Below are positions 16,880 through 25,623 of a stretch of DNA of 64,000 nucleotides, one piece after another. The position numbers and the translations under genes were made by a program. The DNA lies in the NCBI RefSeq assembly GCF_000336775.1, contig NZ_AOLJ01000022.1, positions 208,210-272,209 of the forward strand, given 5' to 3'. Under the pieces are notes generated by a model that was given only the letters and a program-made list of their open reading frames with translations, did no database searches and was not told the origin of the DNA. This stretch comes from Haloferax gibbonsii ATCC 33959 (GTDB lineage: Archaea > Halobacteriota > Halobacteria > Halobacteriales > Haloferacaceae). How positions within the stretch are numbered: position 1 is the stretch's first letter; each line of letters opens with the position of its first letter.

Positions 16880-17167
16880 CTACTCCTCGTTCCCGTCGTC
16901 TCGGAACGACAGGATGGCCTCCTCGCACGCCCGCAGTCCGTCGATTCGCTCGGTCTCCTCGTCGAGTTCGACCGTCTCGACGACCGACCAGCCGGCGTCG
17001 TCCTCGTAGGCGGCGGCCTTGACCCACGCCTCGGTGGCGAAAAGCAGGCTGCGGGCGGGGCCGTCGTCCTCGACGGCGACGACGAGGTCGAACGCGTCGG
17101 CGCGGTTCAGAGACGTCAGCTCCTGCGGTTCGAGGGGGCGAGCGGGTAGCGACTCGATGAGCGACAT
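16880..17167 (-). CDS. Conserved small acidic protein, function unknown
   Basis: A 95-residue soluble acidic protein. The beta-rich middle (DAFDLVVAVEDDGPARSLLFATEAWVKAAAYED) followed by a helix (GLRACEEAILSF) suggests a small alpha/beta fold. I recall similar sequences as conserved haloarchaeal hypotheticals but cannot name the family with certainty. It sits 34 bases upstream of uspA on the same strand. Confidence 0.65.
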   Translation of the reverse strand: MSLIESLPARPLEPQELTSLNRADAFDLVVAVEDDGPARSLLFATEAWVKAAAYEDDAGWSVVETVELDEETERIDGLRACEEAILSFRDDGNEE

Positions 17168-17268
17168 ATCCGAGTGCTACCGGTCGGCGGGGATGACGCT
17201 TTCGAAGGGGCGGGCCGCCGGCCTTCCAAGTCGTAACCTTTCTGCCGTCCGGCGCGCCACGTCATCCC

Positions 17269-18912
17269 ATGATTCCCTCCCGCGTCGGGCGGCGACCCGA
17301 CCGAACGACGCTCGCCGTCGTCGCGCTCGCCGCCGCGGCGCTCGTCGTCCGCCTCGTCGGACTCGGCGACCGGCCGCTCCACTGGGACGAGGCCCGCGTC
17401 GGCTACTGGAGCCTCCGGTCGCTCGAAACCGGCTTCTTCTCGTACCGCCCCGTCGCCGGCGGCCCGCTCGTCTATCACCTCTCGCGGCCGTCGCTCGCTC
17501 TCTTCGGCGCGACCGACTTCGCGCTCCGCCTCCCCTTCGCGCTGTTCGGCGCGGCCCTCCCGCTCGCGGCGCTCCTCTTCCGCGGCCGCCTCGCCGCCGA
17601 CGAGACCGTCGGGTTCGCGGCCGTCCTCGCGGCGAACCCGATTCTCGTCTACTACGGCCGGTTCGCCCGCGGCGACGTGCTCGCGGTCGGCTTCGCGCTC
17701 GTCGCCTTCGGCTTCGCGGTCCGTCTCGTCGACGGCGCGGGGCGGCGCAACGCCTACGGACTCGCCGCGGCCGTCGCGCTCGCCGTCGCCTCGTCGGGGC
17801 TCGGCGTCGTCGCCCTCGGCTGTCTCGCCGTCGCCGGCCTCTTGGTGTTCGACCACGCGGCGCTTCTCCCGTCGGCGCGACCGGCCGCGATGCGCCTCGG
17901 CGAGTACGCCGCCCGACTCCGCGGCGCGGCGACCCCCGCGGCCCGCGCGCTCCTCGTTTTCGTCGGACTCTACGTCTTCGCGTTCGCCCCGCGGGCGGGC
18001 GACACCGACGGCGCGGGGCTCTACACGCCGGGGACGATTCTCGGCGCAATCGACGCGGCGCTGTTCGGCTCGGTCCGTCGCTTCGTCGGCGTCCGCGTCG
18101 TCGACCGCTACCCGGAGGGAACCCACGAGTATCTCCCGTACTTCGGCGACCTCCTCGGCGCGCTCGCGCTCGCGGCGCTCCCGGTCGTCCTCCTCGGCGC
18201 GGCGGTCTTCCTCGTCGACCGCTACACGGCCGGCGGGCCGCGTTCTGAGGTGTCGGCGGCGGTCTACTGGGCCGGCGCGTCGCTGGCGTTCGTCCCCATG
18301 CTGACCGAGGTGTCCGCGCCGTGGCTCGGCGTCTACGTCGTCGTCCCGCTCGCGCTCCCGGCGGGTATCGGCCTCGCGGCGCTCGTCCGCTGGGGTCGCA
18401 GCGCGTTCGACTCGCGGGACGTGCCCCGCGTCGCGGCCGCGGTCATCGTCCTGCTCGCGCTCGTCGCCCAGACCGGCGCGGTGGCGACGACCGAGGTGTA
18501 CGGCCCGAGCGACCGCGACACCGAACTCGCGCACTTCGCACAGCCGTCCAGCGAGTTCTCGTCGTTCCGCGACAACCTTTCGGCGTGGGTCGGGCCGACC
18601 GACGACGAGGGGCCTGAGGTGCTCTACTACGGCAGTTCGATGTACGTCGCCGACGGCGCGGCCGACTATCCGCCGGTCCCCGACCCGTGGGGCGAACAGC
18701 TCCCGATGGCGTGGTACGTCGAGCGAATCGGCGCCGACTCGACGTCGGCGGCGACGCCCGAGGCGCTCGAATCTCGGTCGTCGGTTCCGCCGGTGGTCAT
18801 CGCGCCCGCCGACGAGCGCGGGACGGTCGCGCCGCTCCTCGACGGCTACGTCGCACACCAGTACGACACCGGCCTCTGGGGCCGGCCGGTCGTGGTGTTC
18901 GTGAAAAACTAA
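17269..18912 (+). CDS. Agl23-like polytopic membrane protein (GT-C type)
   Basis: A 547-residue integral membrane protein with an estimated 11-13 transmembrane segments and a soluble C-terminal domain. The early luminal motif HWDEARVGYWS is typical of GT-C glycosyltransferases, where the acidic residue is catalytic. It matches what I remember of the TIGR03663 family, named flippase-activity-associated protein Agl23 in haloarchaea. A role in protein N-glycosylation or lipid-linked sugar handling at the cell surface is therefore likely. No glycosylation genes lie next to it here. Confidence 0.75.
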   Translation: MIPSRVGRRPDRTTLAVVALAAAALVVRLVGLGDRPLHWDEARVGYWSLRSLETGFFSYRPVAGGPLVYHLSRPSLALFGATDFALRLPFALFGAALPLAALLFRGRLAADETVGFAAVLAANPILVYYGRFARGDVLAVGFALVAFGFAVRLVDGAGRRNAYGLAAAVALAVASSGLGVVALGCLAVAGLLVFDHAALLPSARPAAMRLGEYAARLRGAATPAARALLVFVGLYVFAFAPRAGDTDGAGLYTPGTILGAIDAALFGSVRRFVGVRVVDRYPEGTHEYLPYFGDLLGALALAALPVVLLGAAVFLVDRYTAGGPRSEVSAAVYWAGASLAFVPMLTEVSAPWLGVYVVVPLALPAGIGLAALVRWGRSAFDSRDVPRVAAAVIVLLALVAQTGAVATTEVYGPSDRDTELAHFAQPSSEFSSFRDNLSAWVGPTDDEGPEVLYYGSSMYVADGAADYPPVPDPWGEQLPMAWYVERIGADSTSAATPEALESRSSVPPVVIAPADERGTVAPLLDGYVAHQYDTGLWGRPVVVFVKN

Positions 18913-18983
18913 AACTGCGTGTCGTCGACGTCGTCAGTCGGTGACGGTGAGCCGGGTCGCGGGTCGGGTCGGCGGGCCGACGC

Positions 18984-19937
18984 TCAGCGGAAGCCCATCG
19001 CTTCGATCTGTTCTTGGTAGCGGTTCCGGATGGTGACTTCCGTCACCTGCGCCACGTCCGCGACCTCGCGCTGGGTCTTCTTCTCGTTGCAGAGAAGCGA
19101 CGCGGCGTAGATTGCGGCGGCGGCGAAGCCGGTCGGCGACTTCCCGGAGAGAAGCCCCTGCTCGGCGGACACGTCGATGATTTCGGTCGCCTTGGCCTGG
19201 ACCTCCTCGGAGAGGTCGAGCGCGGAGGCGAACCGCGGGACGAACTGCTTGGGGTCGACGGGCTTGAGTTCGAGGCCGAGTTCCTGGGAGATGTAGCGGT
19301 ACGTGCGACCGATTTCCTTCTGCGGGACGCGCGACACTTCCGCGACTTCGTCGAGCGAGCGCGGGATGCCTTCCTGACGGCAGGCGGCGTAGAGCGCCGA
19401 GGTGGCGACGCCCTCGATGGAGCGCCCCCGAATCAGGTCCTCGTTGAGCGCGCGGCGATAGATGACCGAGGCGACCTCGCGGACCGACCGCGGGACGCCG
19501 AGCGCCGAGGCCATGCGGTCGATTTCGCTGAGCGCGAACTGGAGGTTGCGCTCGCCGGCGTCTTTCGTGCGGATGCGCTCTTGCCACTTGCGCAGGCGGT
19601 GCATCTGCGACCGCTTCTCGGACGAAAGCGAGCGACCGTAGGCGTCTTTGTCCTTCCAGTCGATGGTCGTCGTCAGCCCCCGGTCGTGCATCGTCTCCGT
19701 GATAGGCGCACCGACGCGCGACTTCGACTGCCGCTCGGAGTGGTTGAACGCCCGCCACTCCGGGCCGCGGTCGATCTGTCGCTCGTCGAGGACGAGTCCG
19801 CAGTCGTCACACACCAGCTCCCCCTGGTCTGCGTCCGTGACGATCTGGTCAGAGCCACACTCCGGACAGTTGACTTGCTCGTCCTCTTGTGCCGTTGCCT
19901 CCTCCTCTCGTTGACGCTGCCGGCTCGGACGTTCCAT
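18984..19937 (-). CDS. tfb: Transcription initiation factor TFB
   Basis: A 317-residue general transcription factor that bridges TBP and RNA polymerase. It has an N-terminal zinc ribbon (CPECGSDQI...[10 protein letters not shown]), the B-reader/linker region ([21 protein letters not shown]), and two cyclin-like repeats (about residues 120-210 and 220-317) with a C-terminal recognition helix ([20 protein letters not shown]). All elements are intact, so it is expected to be active. Haloarchaea carry several tfb genes and this one cannot be numbered from sequence alone. Its promoter has TTTAAA 26-31 bases upstream. Confidence 0.95.
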   Translation of the reverse strand: MERPSRQRQREEEATAQEDEQVNCPECGSDQIVTDADQGELVCDDCGLVLDERQIDRGPEWRAFNHSERQSKSRVGAPITETMHDRGLTTTIDWKDKDAYGRSLSSEKRSQMHRLRKWQERIRTKDAGERNLQFALSEIDRMASALGVPRSVREVASVIYRRALNEDLIRGRSIEGVATSALYAACRQEGIPRSLDEVAEVSRVPQKEIGRTYRYISQELGLELKPVDPKQFVPRFASALDLSEEVQAKATEIIDVSAEQGLLSGKSPTGFAAAAIYAASLLCNEKKTQREVADVAQVTEVTIRNRYQEQIEAMGFR

Positions 19938-19962
19938 TAAAAGGTTTCTGGTGGAGCGTGAA

Positions 19963-19968
19963 TTTAAA
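19963..19968 (-). promoter_or_regulatory. TATA box of tfb
   Basis: TTTAAA, preceded on the coding strand by CAAAGG, which resembles a TFB recognition element. It lies 26-31 bases upstream of the ATG at 19937, consistent with a leaderless transcript. Confidence 0.6.
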
Positions 19969-20046
19969 CCTTTGTAACAGAAATATGATACAGGCCGCTG
20001 TCTGGCGATTCGACGAGCTCGGATTCGGGCGACTCGGACGCAGCTA

Positions 20047-20053
20047 CTTATAC
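20047..20053 (+). promoter_or_regulatory. TATA box of the secreted nuclease gene
   Basis: CTTATAC is centred about 29 bases before the ATG at 20079. This spacing supports the ATG rather than the GTG at 20070 as the start, on a leaderless message. Confidence 0.55.
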
Positions 20054-20078
20054 AGTTCCCTGACTAACGGTGAATCGA

Positions 20079-21062
20079 ATGGTCAGACGTGCTACCGCGA
20101 CACTCGTCGTCGTCGTTCTCGCGGTCCTCGCGGGCTGTCTCGGCGGGGGCGGCGCGGGGGCGGCGACGACGGTCGAATCGACCGCGACAGAGACGGCATC
20201 GCCGACGGCGCAGTCGGGGTCGCCGACGACCGCGGCCGCCGAAGGCGACGTGACAGTCGAGGTGGTCGACGTGGTCGACGGCGACACCATCAAGGTCGTC
20301 ATGCCGGACGGCGCGCGCGAGACGGTTCGGCTCCTCGGCGTCGACACGCCGGAGGTCCACGCCGAGAACACGCCCGACGAGTTCGAGGGCGTCCCCGAGA
20401 CCGAGGCCGGCCGGACCTGCCTCCGCACGGCGGGCGAGGACGCGAGCGCCTACGCGAAGTCCCGGCTCGCCGACCGGACGGTCGAGCTCCGATACGACGA
20501 GAAGGCGGGCGAGCGCGGCTACTACGGCCGGCTCCTCGCGTACGTCGTCGTCGACGGCGCGGAGTTCAACTACGACCTCATCACCGAGGGCCACGCCCGA
20601 CTCTACGAGAGTTCGTTCGAGGAGCGCGAGCGCTACGAGCGCGCCGAGCGCGACGCCAGAGAGCGCGGGGTCGGCCTCTGGTCCTGCGCGACCGAGGGCG
20701 CGGCCGCGGGCGGCGCGGACGCGACCACCGACGACGGCCTCTCCGTCTCGGTCGTCGCCGACGCGCCCGGCAACGACAACGACAACCTGAACGAGGAGTA
20801 CGTCACGCTCCGGAACGACGGCGACGACCCCGTCGACCTCTCGGGGTGGACCGTCTCCGACGCGGCGGGCGCGACCTACACGTTCGCCGAGGGGACCGAA
20901 CTCGACCCCGGCGCGTCGCTGACGCTCCACACGGGCTCGGGAACCGACACCGATGAAGACGTCTACTGGGGTCGCGGCGGCGCGGTGTGGAACAACGGCG
21001 GCGACACGGTCACGATTCGGGACGCCGCCGGAACCGAAGTGCTCGCGTACGCGTACGAGTAG
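20079..21062 (+). CDS. Secreted thermonuclease-like lipoprotein with lamin-tail domain
   Basis: A 327-residue exported nuclease. It begins with a basic, hydrophobic signal peptide ending in a lipobox (VLAGC), then a Thr/Ser/Ala-rich linker. A staphylococcal-nuclease fold domain follows (VDVVDGDTIKVVMPDG, VRLLGVDTPEV, GYYGRLLAYVVVDG, YDLITEGHARLYE). The C-terminal ~100 residues are a lamin-tail (LTD) domain (EEYVTLRNDGDDPVDLSGWTVSD). The protein should be lipid-anchored on the outside and degrade DNA or RNA, perhaps for phosphate or nucleotide scavenging. SNase plus LTD is a common combination in secreted nucleases. Confidence 0.9.
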   Translation: MVRRATATLVVVVLAVLAGCLGGGGAGAATTVESTATETASPTAQSGSPTTAAAEGDVTVEVVDVVDGDTIKVVMPDGARETVRLLGVDTPEVHAENTPDEFEGVPETEAGRTCLRTAGEDASAYAKSRLADRTVELRYDEKAGERGYYGRLLAYVVVDGAEFNYDLITEGHARLYESSFEERERYERAERDARERGVGLWSCATEGAAAGGADATTDDGLSVSVVADAPGNDNDNLNEEYVTLRNDGDDPVDLSGWTVSDAAGATYTFAEGTELDPGASLTLHTGSGTDTDEDVYWGRGGAVWNNGGDTVTIRDAAGTEVLAYAYE

Positions 21063-21241
21063 AGTCGCCGGCTCCGGGCGGAACCACCCCGCGGGGTCAG
21101 GGGGAATGGGGGCGGAGCGTGTGCCCCCACAAGCAGTACGGTACCAACGGACATTACTCTCTAGGCTGTCATGTCTGCGCGGCGAACCGCCCTGCCATCG
21201 GCGGATTCCACGCATAGGATTACTACTGGGCATTTACAAAG

Positions 21242-21249
21242 ATATATAC
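21242..21249 (+). promoter_or_regulatory. TATA box upstream of the gene at 21276
   Basis: ATATATAC in an AT-rich island (21231-21263) ends about 27 bases before the ATG at 21276, so the message is probably leaderless. The island is a strong contrast to the surrounding GC-rich DNA. Confidence 0.6.
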
Positions 21250-21275
21250 ATAACCAAAGGAAATGTGTGTGCAAC

Positions 21276-21671
21276 ATGAGCACGCTCGAATCCTCGTCCG
21301 TCGAAGCCGGACTCGTCGCCGGCCGTCCCGCCGACCTGACTCCCGTCGTTCTCGACGCCGCGGGGCTGGAGTCGACCGCCCCGTCGCACCTCCGCGACCT
21401 GAAGGCCGGACTCGCCGAGGAGGGCTACCTCCCCGCCGAACTCACCGTCGAAGCCCGCTTCTGCGAGGACGACCCCCTCGCGGTGCAGTCGGAGTCCGAC
21501 CGCCTCCGCGAGTACGTCCGCGCCGCCGCGTTCCTCGGCGTCGGGCGCGTCGCCGTCGACGTCGCGGAGTGCTGTCGCCCCGACGACGCCGAGTCCGCGC
21601 TCGCGGCGCTCGGCGAGCGCGCCCGGCGCGAGGGTGTCGCTTTTGAGCTTCGAGGTTCCATCGACGGCTGA
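21276..21671 (+). CDS. Conserved protein next to a METTL5-type methyltransferase
   Basis: A 131-residue acidic alpha/beta protein that I do not recognise. Visible elements are a helix HLRDLKAGLAEEGYLPAELTVEA, a second region SDRLREYVRAAAFLGVGRVAVDVAECC and a last helix. It contains three cysteines (one early, two adjacent at EC-C), which is rare in haloarchaeal proteins. The ATG at 21276 sits at leaderless distance from a strong TATA box. Its stop overlaps the start of the methyltransferase gene (TGATG), so the two form a coupled pair and the product may be its partner. Confidence 0.7.
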   Translation: MSTLESSSVEAGLVAGRPADLTPVVLDAAGLESTAPSHLRDLKAGLAEEGYLPAELTVEARFCEDDPLAVQSESDRLREYVRAAAFLGVGRVAVDVAECCRPDDAESALAALGERARREGVAFELRGSIDG

Positions 21672-22297
21672 TGGCAACCAAGGCCGCGCTGGAGGCGCAG
21701 TTGGCGGTGGTCGCCGGCTTCGAGAACCCGAAGGTCTCGCTCGAACAGTACCCGACGCCGCCGGACCTCGCCGCGCATCTCGTCCACCTCGCGGACCTCC
21801 GCGGCGACATCGAGGGCGCGACGGTCCTCGATTTGGGCTCCGGAACCGGCATGCTCGGACTCGGCGCGGCGCTCCGCTCGCCCGCCCGCGTCGTCGGCGT
21901 CGAACTCGACGACGCGGCGCTCGAAACCGCGACGGACAACGCCCGCCGGGTCGGTGCGAGCGCCCCCATCGACTGGATTCGCGCCGACGCGACCCGCCTG
22001 CCGCTCTGTCTCCCCGACGACCGGCAGGTCACGGTGCTCATGAACCCACCGTTCGGCGCGCAGCGGGGCAACGAACACGCCGACCGCGCCTTCCTCGAAT
22101 CGGTCGCGTCGGTCGCCGACGTGTCCTACTCGGTCCACAACGAGGGGAGCAAGGAGTTCGTCGAGTCGTTCGTCGCCGACGCGGGCGGCGACCTCACCGA
22201 CGCCTTCCGGGCGACGTTCGACCTCGACCGCCAGTTCGACTTCCACGACGAGGACCGCCGACAGCTCGACGCCGAAGTGTTCAGAATCGAGTGGTGA
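21671..22297 (+). CDS. METTL5-type SAM-dependent methyltransferase
   Basis: A 208-residue class I methyltransferase. The SAM-binding loop is VLDLGSGTGMLGLGAAL and the catalytic tetrapeptide is NPPF (in MNPPFGAQRGNEHADRAFL), which marks N6-adenine type methyltransferases. The N-terminal LEQYPTPPDLAAHLVHLA segment is diagnostic for the METTL5 family, whose eukaryotic member methylates an adenosine in small-subunit rRNA. An archaeal rRNA m6A activity is thus likely. Translation is probably coupled to the preceding small gene. Confidence 0.88.
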   Translation: MATKAALEAQLAVVAGFENPKVSLEQYPTPPDLAAHLVHLADLRGDIEGATVLDLGSGTGMLGLGAALRSPARVVGVELDDAALETATDNARRVGASAPIDWIRADATRLPLCLPDDRQVTVLMNPPFGAQRGNEHADRAFLESVASVADVSYSVHNEGSKEFVESFVADAGGDLTDAFRATFDLDRQFDFHDEDRRQLDAEVFRIEW

Positions 22298-22348
22298 GGC
22301 GACCGTGACCGCGCCGTCGTCAGCGCGCGCGTCGACCGCGGACCCAGA

Positions 22349-24001
22349 CTAATTGTACGTCTCTTTTCGCGCGACTCGGACTTTCGTCCCCCGCGACTCG
22401 GCGAAGACGAACGACTTCTCGCGGACGAACCGGATGCCGTCGAGCGTCGTGCTCGCGTTCTCGGTCGGCATCGGTCCTCTGACGGTCCCGCTGTCCGACG
22501 ACACCTGTATGTCGTAGCCCGTCGCCGTCGGCACGACCGAGATGTTCCGCCGGGCGACGACCGGTTCGGCTCGGACCGGCCCGGTCTCGTAGGCCAGTCG
22601 CGCCTCGCCGTCGGCGACGAGGAACACCCGGTAGGCGGTTCCCGCGCCCGAGACGACGTAGCCGTCGCGGACCGCCGTCACCTGGTCGCGCCAGCCGAGG
22701 CCGCCGAGCCTGACCGCCGACTCGCCGTCGAACGCCAGCCGACTCGTGGAGACGGCCGTCGTCCAGATACCGCGCCGCTCGCTTCTGACGATGACCCCGG
22801 AGGTGTTGGTCGTCGTCGACTCGCCGAACAGTTCGATGTCGAAGACGGCGGTCAGCCCGTTCGGCACGTCCTCGGCGTAGGTCACGTCGTAGTCCCTGAC
22901 CGAGACGCTCTCGCCCGGCAGGTCGTCGCCGCTCGCGGTGAACGTGTTGTACAGCATCGCCGGCCCCGACAGGGCCGCGACGACGACGAGGAGAACGGCG
23001 AGGCCGGCCTGCCAGCGGCGGGCCGAAAACACCGAGTTGTCGGGCGCGTACTCGCGGAGCGGCTTGTCGGAGGCCGCGACGGTCAGCGCGACGATGGTCG
23101 CGAGCGCGACGACGAGCGCGAAGCCGACGGCGCGAAACAGCACGTAGGTCTCGCCGCCGCGGTACCAGTACACCGCCCACAGCGACTCGCTCACGGAAAA
23201 CAGGAGGACGCCGGCGAAGCTCCGGAGGGCGGGCGGGTTCGACCCCTCGCGGCGGTGGCTGAGCCACACGCCGAGGAGGACGCCGAACAGGAAGCCGATG
23301 GCGTGGCCCTGAATGGCGATTTGGGACCACCACGGCGTCGAGAAGATGGGGCGGGCCGACGAGACGACTTCGGGCGACAGCATCGCGTTGTAAAACAGGC
23401 TGACGACGCGCCCGGAGACGAACGCCAAGATGGTCGCCAGCGGCCGGAAGACGAGCGCGAAGCCGGCGAACGCGAACACGACGCCGGAGAAGCCGACGAC
23501 CGGGCCGAGCGCGAAGACGGAGGTCAGAAGCCCCACGCCGACGACGGCCGCGGGGAAGACGACGAGCGACCGGACGTAGGGGTTCTCGCGGGCCGACCCG
23601 AACGAGGTGGACCCGCGGCGCGTCGGGTAGTGTCCCCACGCGTACTCCGCGACCGGCGCGAGCGTGAGCGTGCCGACGAGGTTGCCGACGAGGTGGCCGG
23701 CGCTGGAGTGAGCGAACGCGGCGGTCAGCATCCCGGTCGGGTAGAAGTACGACCACGCCCGGAACGGGATGACGACGGGCCGGTACCACGACGACCAGCC
23801 GTCCTGCACGACGAGATAGACGAGGAGGACGCCGCCGACGCTGACGAGCGTTCCGAGCGGGAGGCCGAACAGGAAGCGCCGCCGGAGGGCCGCCGAGAGC
23901 CGAGTCGGTCTGTCGACGACGGCGAGCGCGACGGCGGCCGCGAGGAGCGCGAGGAGCGCGGCGAGTCGCTGGAACGGTATCCAGCCCGGTATCTCTAGCA
24001 T
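22349..24001 (-). CDS. Rhomboid-family intramembrane serine protease
   Basis: A 550-residue membrane protein. The rhomboid core spans residues ~45-245, with the serine in VVGFSGVVFAF (Ser172), the partner histidine in QGHAIGFLFG (His233) and the helper region AHSSAGHLVGNL (His98, His103). Additional membrane segments follow to ~345, then a ~200-residue soluble beta-rich domain with no membrane segment. This is much longer than a minimal rhomboid (~200-280). I believe it corresponds to RhoII of Haloferax volcanii, whose loss was reported to affect S-layer glycoprotein glycosylation; that link is from memory and not checked. Confidence 0.88.
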   Translation of the reverse strand: MLEIPGWIPFQRLAALLALLAAAVALAVVDRPTRLSAALRRRFLFGLPLGTLVSVGGVLLVYLVVQDGWSSWYRPVVIPFRAWSYFYPTGMLTAAFAHSSAGHLVGNLVGTLTLAPVAEYAWGHYPTRRGSTSFGSARENPYVRSLVVFPAAVVGVGLLTSVFALGPVVGFSGVVFAFAGFALVFRPLATILAFVSGRVVSLFYNAMLSPEVVSSARPIFSTPWWSQIAIQGHAIGFLFGVLLGVWLSHRREGSNPPALRSFAGVLLFSVSESLWAVYWYRGGETYVLFRAVGFALVVALATIVALTVAASDKPLREYAPDNSVFSARRWQAGLAVLLVVVAALSGPAMLYNTFTASGDDLPGESVSVRDYDVTYAEDVPNGLTAVFDIELFGESTTTNTSGVIVRSERRGIWTTAVSTSRLAFDGESAVRLGGLGWRDQVTAVRDGYVVSGAGTAYRVFLVADGEARLAYETGPVRAEPVVARRNISVVPTATGYDIQVSSDSGTVRGPMPTENASTTLDGIRFVREKSFVFAESRGTKVRVARKETYN

Positions 24002-24145
24002 TAGCTACCTGTGTCGTACGAATGGGTGATAAAGAAACCCGCGGAGAACTGCTTGAGAAGTGCTAGCGAGCGACACGAATCCGACGGCGGGAAGCGGCTC
24101 AGCGTCGGGCGGTCGGTCGCGGGGCGCGCTGCGGCGGACGGCCGC

Positions 24146-24424
24146 TCAGATTTTCCCTTCGGCGTCGTCGGCCAGTTCCTCCATGCGCTTGCCGACGCGG
24201 CCCGCGCTGGAGAACTCGTCGTCGCTCATCGCGGTCGCGAGGGCGTTCCCCAGCACGAACACGGCGTGTTTGTGCTCGCTTTTCGATTTGTGGACGTGGG
24301 AGGGCTCGACGGCGAGCTCGTCGTAGGGGTCGAACAGGCTCGAATCGACGTGGTCGCGGGCCGAGAAGTGGTCCTTGATGATAACCATCTGTTCGTGCAG
24401 CTCCAGCAGTTCGTCCTTGTGCAT
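24146..24424 (-). CDS. UPF0058 family protein
   Basis: A 92-residue helical protein of the archaeal UPF0058 family. The pattern MHKDELLELHEQMVIIKDHF, the VEPSHVHKSKSEHKHAVFVLG segment rich in histidines, and the C-terminal RMEELADDAE helix are characteristic. The histidines suggest metal binding, but no function is established. Length is typical. Confidence 0.88.
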   Translation of the reverse strand: MHKDELLELHEQMVIIKDHFSARDHVDSSLFDPYDELAVEPSHVHKSKSEHKHAVFVLGNALATAMSDDEFSSAGRVGKRMEELADDAEGKI

Positions 24425-24482
24425 GAGCGTTGGTTAGGCGCGAGGGCGGTTTAAGCGTTATTGGGGGATACTGTCACTCGGC

Positions 24483-24695
24483 TCAGAAGACGTACTCGTC
24501 TTCGTGGCCCATCATTCCGTCGTCTTCGTACGCGCGGTCCTCGTCGGACATCGGACCGCTGGTCTTGTACGCGCGGATACCGGTCGACAGCAGGTCCTCG
24601 ATGGCCTCGTCGCGGTTGACGAACTCGCCCTGTTCGACGAGTTGGACGATCTGCATCTCCAGGTGTTCCGGCACGGTAATCTCTACTTTGGGCAT
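24483..24695 (-). CDS. Ribbon-helix-helix domain protein
   Basis: A 70-residue protein. The first ~45 residues are a CopG-type ribbon-helix-helix (PKVEITVPEHLEMQIVQLVE, then EFVNRDEAIEDLLSTGI), expected to dimerise and bind DNA through the beta ribbon. The C-terminal ~25 residues are an acidic tail (DEDRAYEDDG...). I recall a related family as DUF7120. It could repress its own promoter, which has a strong TATA element. No partner toxin is adjacent. Confidence 0.8.
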   Translation of the reverse strand: MPKVEITVPEHLEMQIVQLVEQGEFVNRDEAIEDLLSTGIRAYKTSGPMSDEDRAYEDDGMMGHEDEYVF

Positions 24696-24722
24696 CTGAA
24701 CGTCCGTCGCTTTGGAAGGGCC

Positions 24723-24730
24723 GTATATAA
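24723..24730 (-). promoter_or_regulatory. TATA box of the ribbon-helix-helix gene
   Basis: GTATATAA on the plus strand (TTATATAC on the coding strand) lies 28-35 bases upstream of the start at 24695, consistent with a leaderless or very short leader message. Confidence 0.55.
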
Positions 24731-24877
24731 CTCTACCGGGGGAATACTCGGGTTTTCCGAAGGTCGTTCCGGCGAACGCGAATCTCCGCTTACGTTCGGT
24801 TAGTGCGGCTGCCGCCCCGGTCGCCGACGGGTGTCCGGAGTCGTTAGTGATAGGTGCGTCGGGCCGAAGATTCGACC

Positions 24878-25471
24878 ATGGCCAACGACGTGACCCACCT
24901 CTACGAGGAGTTCGGCGACGACCGACTCCCGCCGGGCCAACGCGAGACCCAGCGGTTTCCCGTGCTCTCCAAGAGCGGCACGCCCTCGTGGGACCCGGAG
25001 ACGTGGTCGTTCGAGGCGTGGGGCGCGGTCGAGACCGAACTGGACCGCTCGTTCGACGAGTTCCGCGACCTCCCCTCCGAGACGCAGGTACAGGACTTCC
25101 ACTGCGTCACCGGCTGGAGCAAGTTCGACTGCGAGTTCGAGGGCGTCACGTTCCCGACGCTCGCTGACGCGGTCGGCGTCGACGACGACGCGGTCCACGT
25201 GATGTTCCACGCCATGGACGGCTACACCACGAACCTGCCTCTCGACCAGTGCATGCGCGACGAGGTCATGTTCGTCTGGGGCTACGACGGCGAGGACCTG
25301 CCCGCCGACCACGGCGGCCCCCTCCGGGTCGTCACCCCGCACAAGTACGCCTACAAGGGCGCGAAGTGGGTCTCGGGCGTCGAGTTCCTCACCGAACCCG
25401 AACGCGGCTACTGGGAGAAACGCGGCTACTCGAACACGGCGAACCCGTGGAACGAAGAGCGGTACAGCTGA
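24878..25471 (+). CDS. Sulfite-oxidase-like molybdopterin protein
   Basis: A 197-residue protein of the sulfite oxidase / MsrP-type oxidoreductase fold. The cofactor-binding cysteine is in FHCVTGWSKFDCEFEGV, followed by MFHAMDGYTTNLPLDQCM and a HGGPLRVVTPHKYAYKGAKWV motif that shapes the active site. No signal peptide or heme domain is seen, so it is a cytoplasmic stand-alone catalytic subunit; substrate unknown. The ATG at 24878 begins the recognised domain; an in-frame upstream extension of eight residues is disregarded. Confidence 0.85.
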   Translation: MANDVTHLYEEFGDDRLPPGQRETQRFPVLSKSGTPSWDPETWSFEAWGAVETELDRSFDEFRDLPSETQVQDFHCVTGWSKFDCEFEGVTFPTLADAVGVDDDAVHVMFHAMDGYTTNLPLDQCMRDEVMFVWGYDGEDLPADHGGPLRVVTPHKYAYKGAKWVSGVEFLTEPERGYWEKRGYSNTANPWNEERYS

Positions 25472-25623
25472 GCTGATTTTCCAGCGTTTTCGGCGGTCGC
25501 TTCGCGTCCGAGCCACCAGCGTTGTCGTTCGGTGGACGGATGTGCGCGTCCCGCTGTCTCCCCGGGGCGGCGCGCGGGACAGAAGGGAGAGTTTCAAGCG
25601 TCCCCGGTCCTGACCCACGGTCG

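Noticed and set aside
22320..23789. Minus-strand frame of 489 codons within the rhomboid gene
   Set aside because: Same strand, different frame, Arg/Pro-rich composition, no motifs; shadow of the rhomboid gene.
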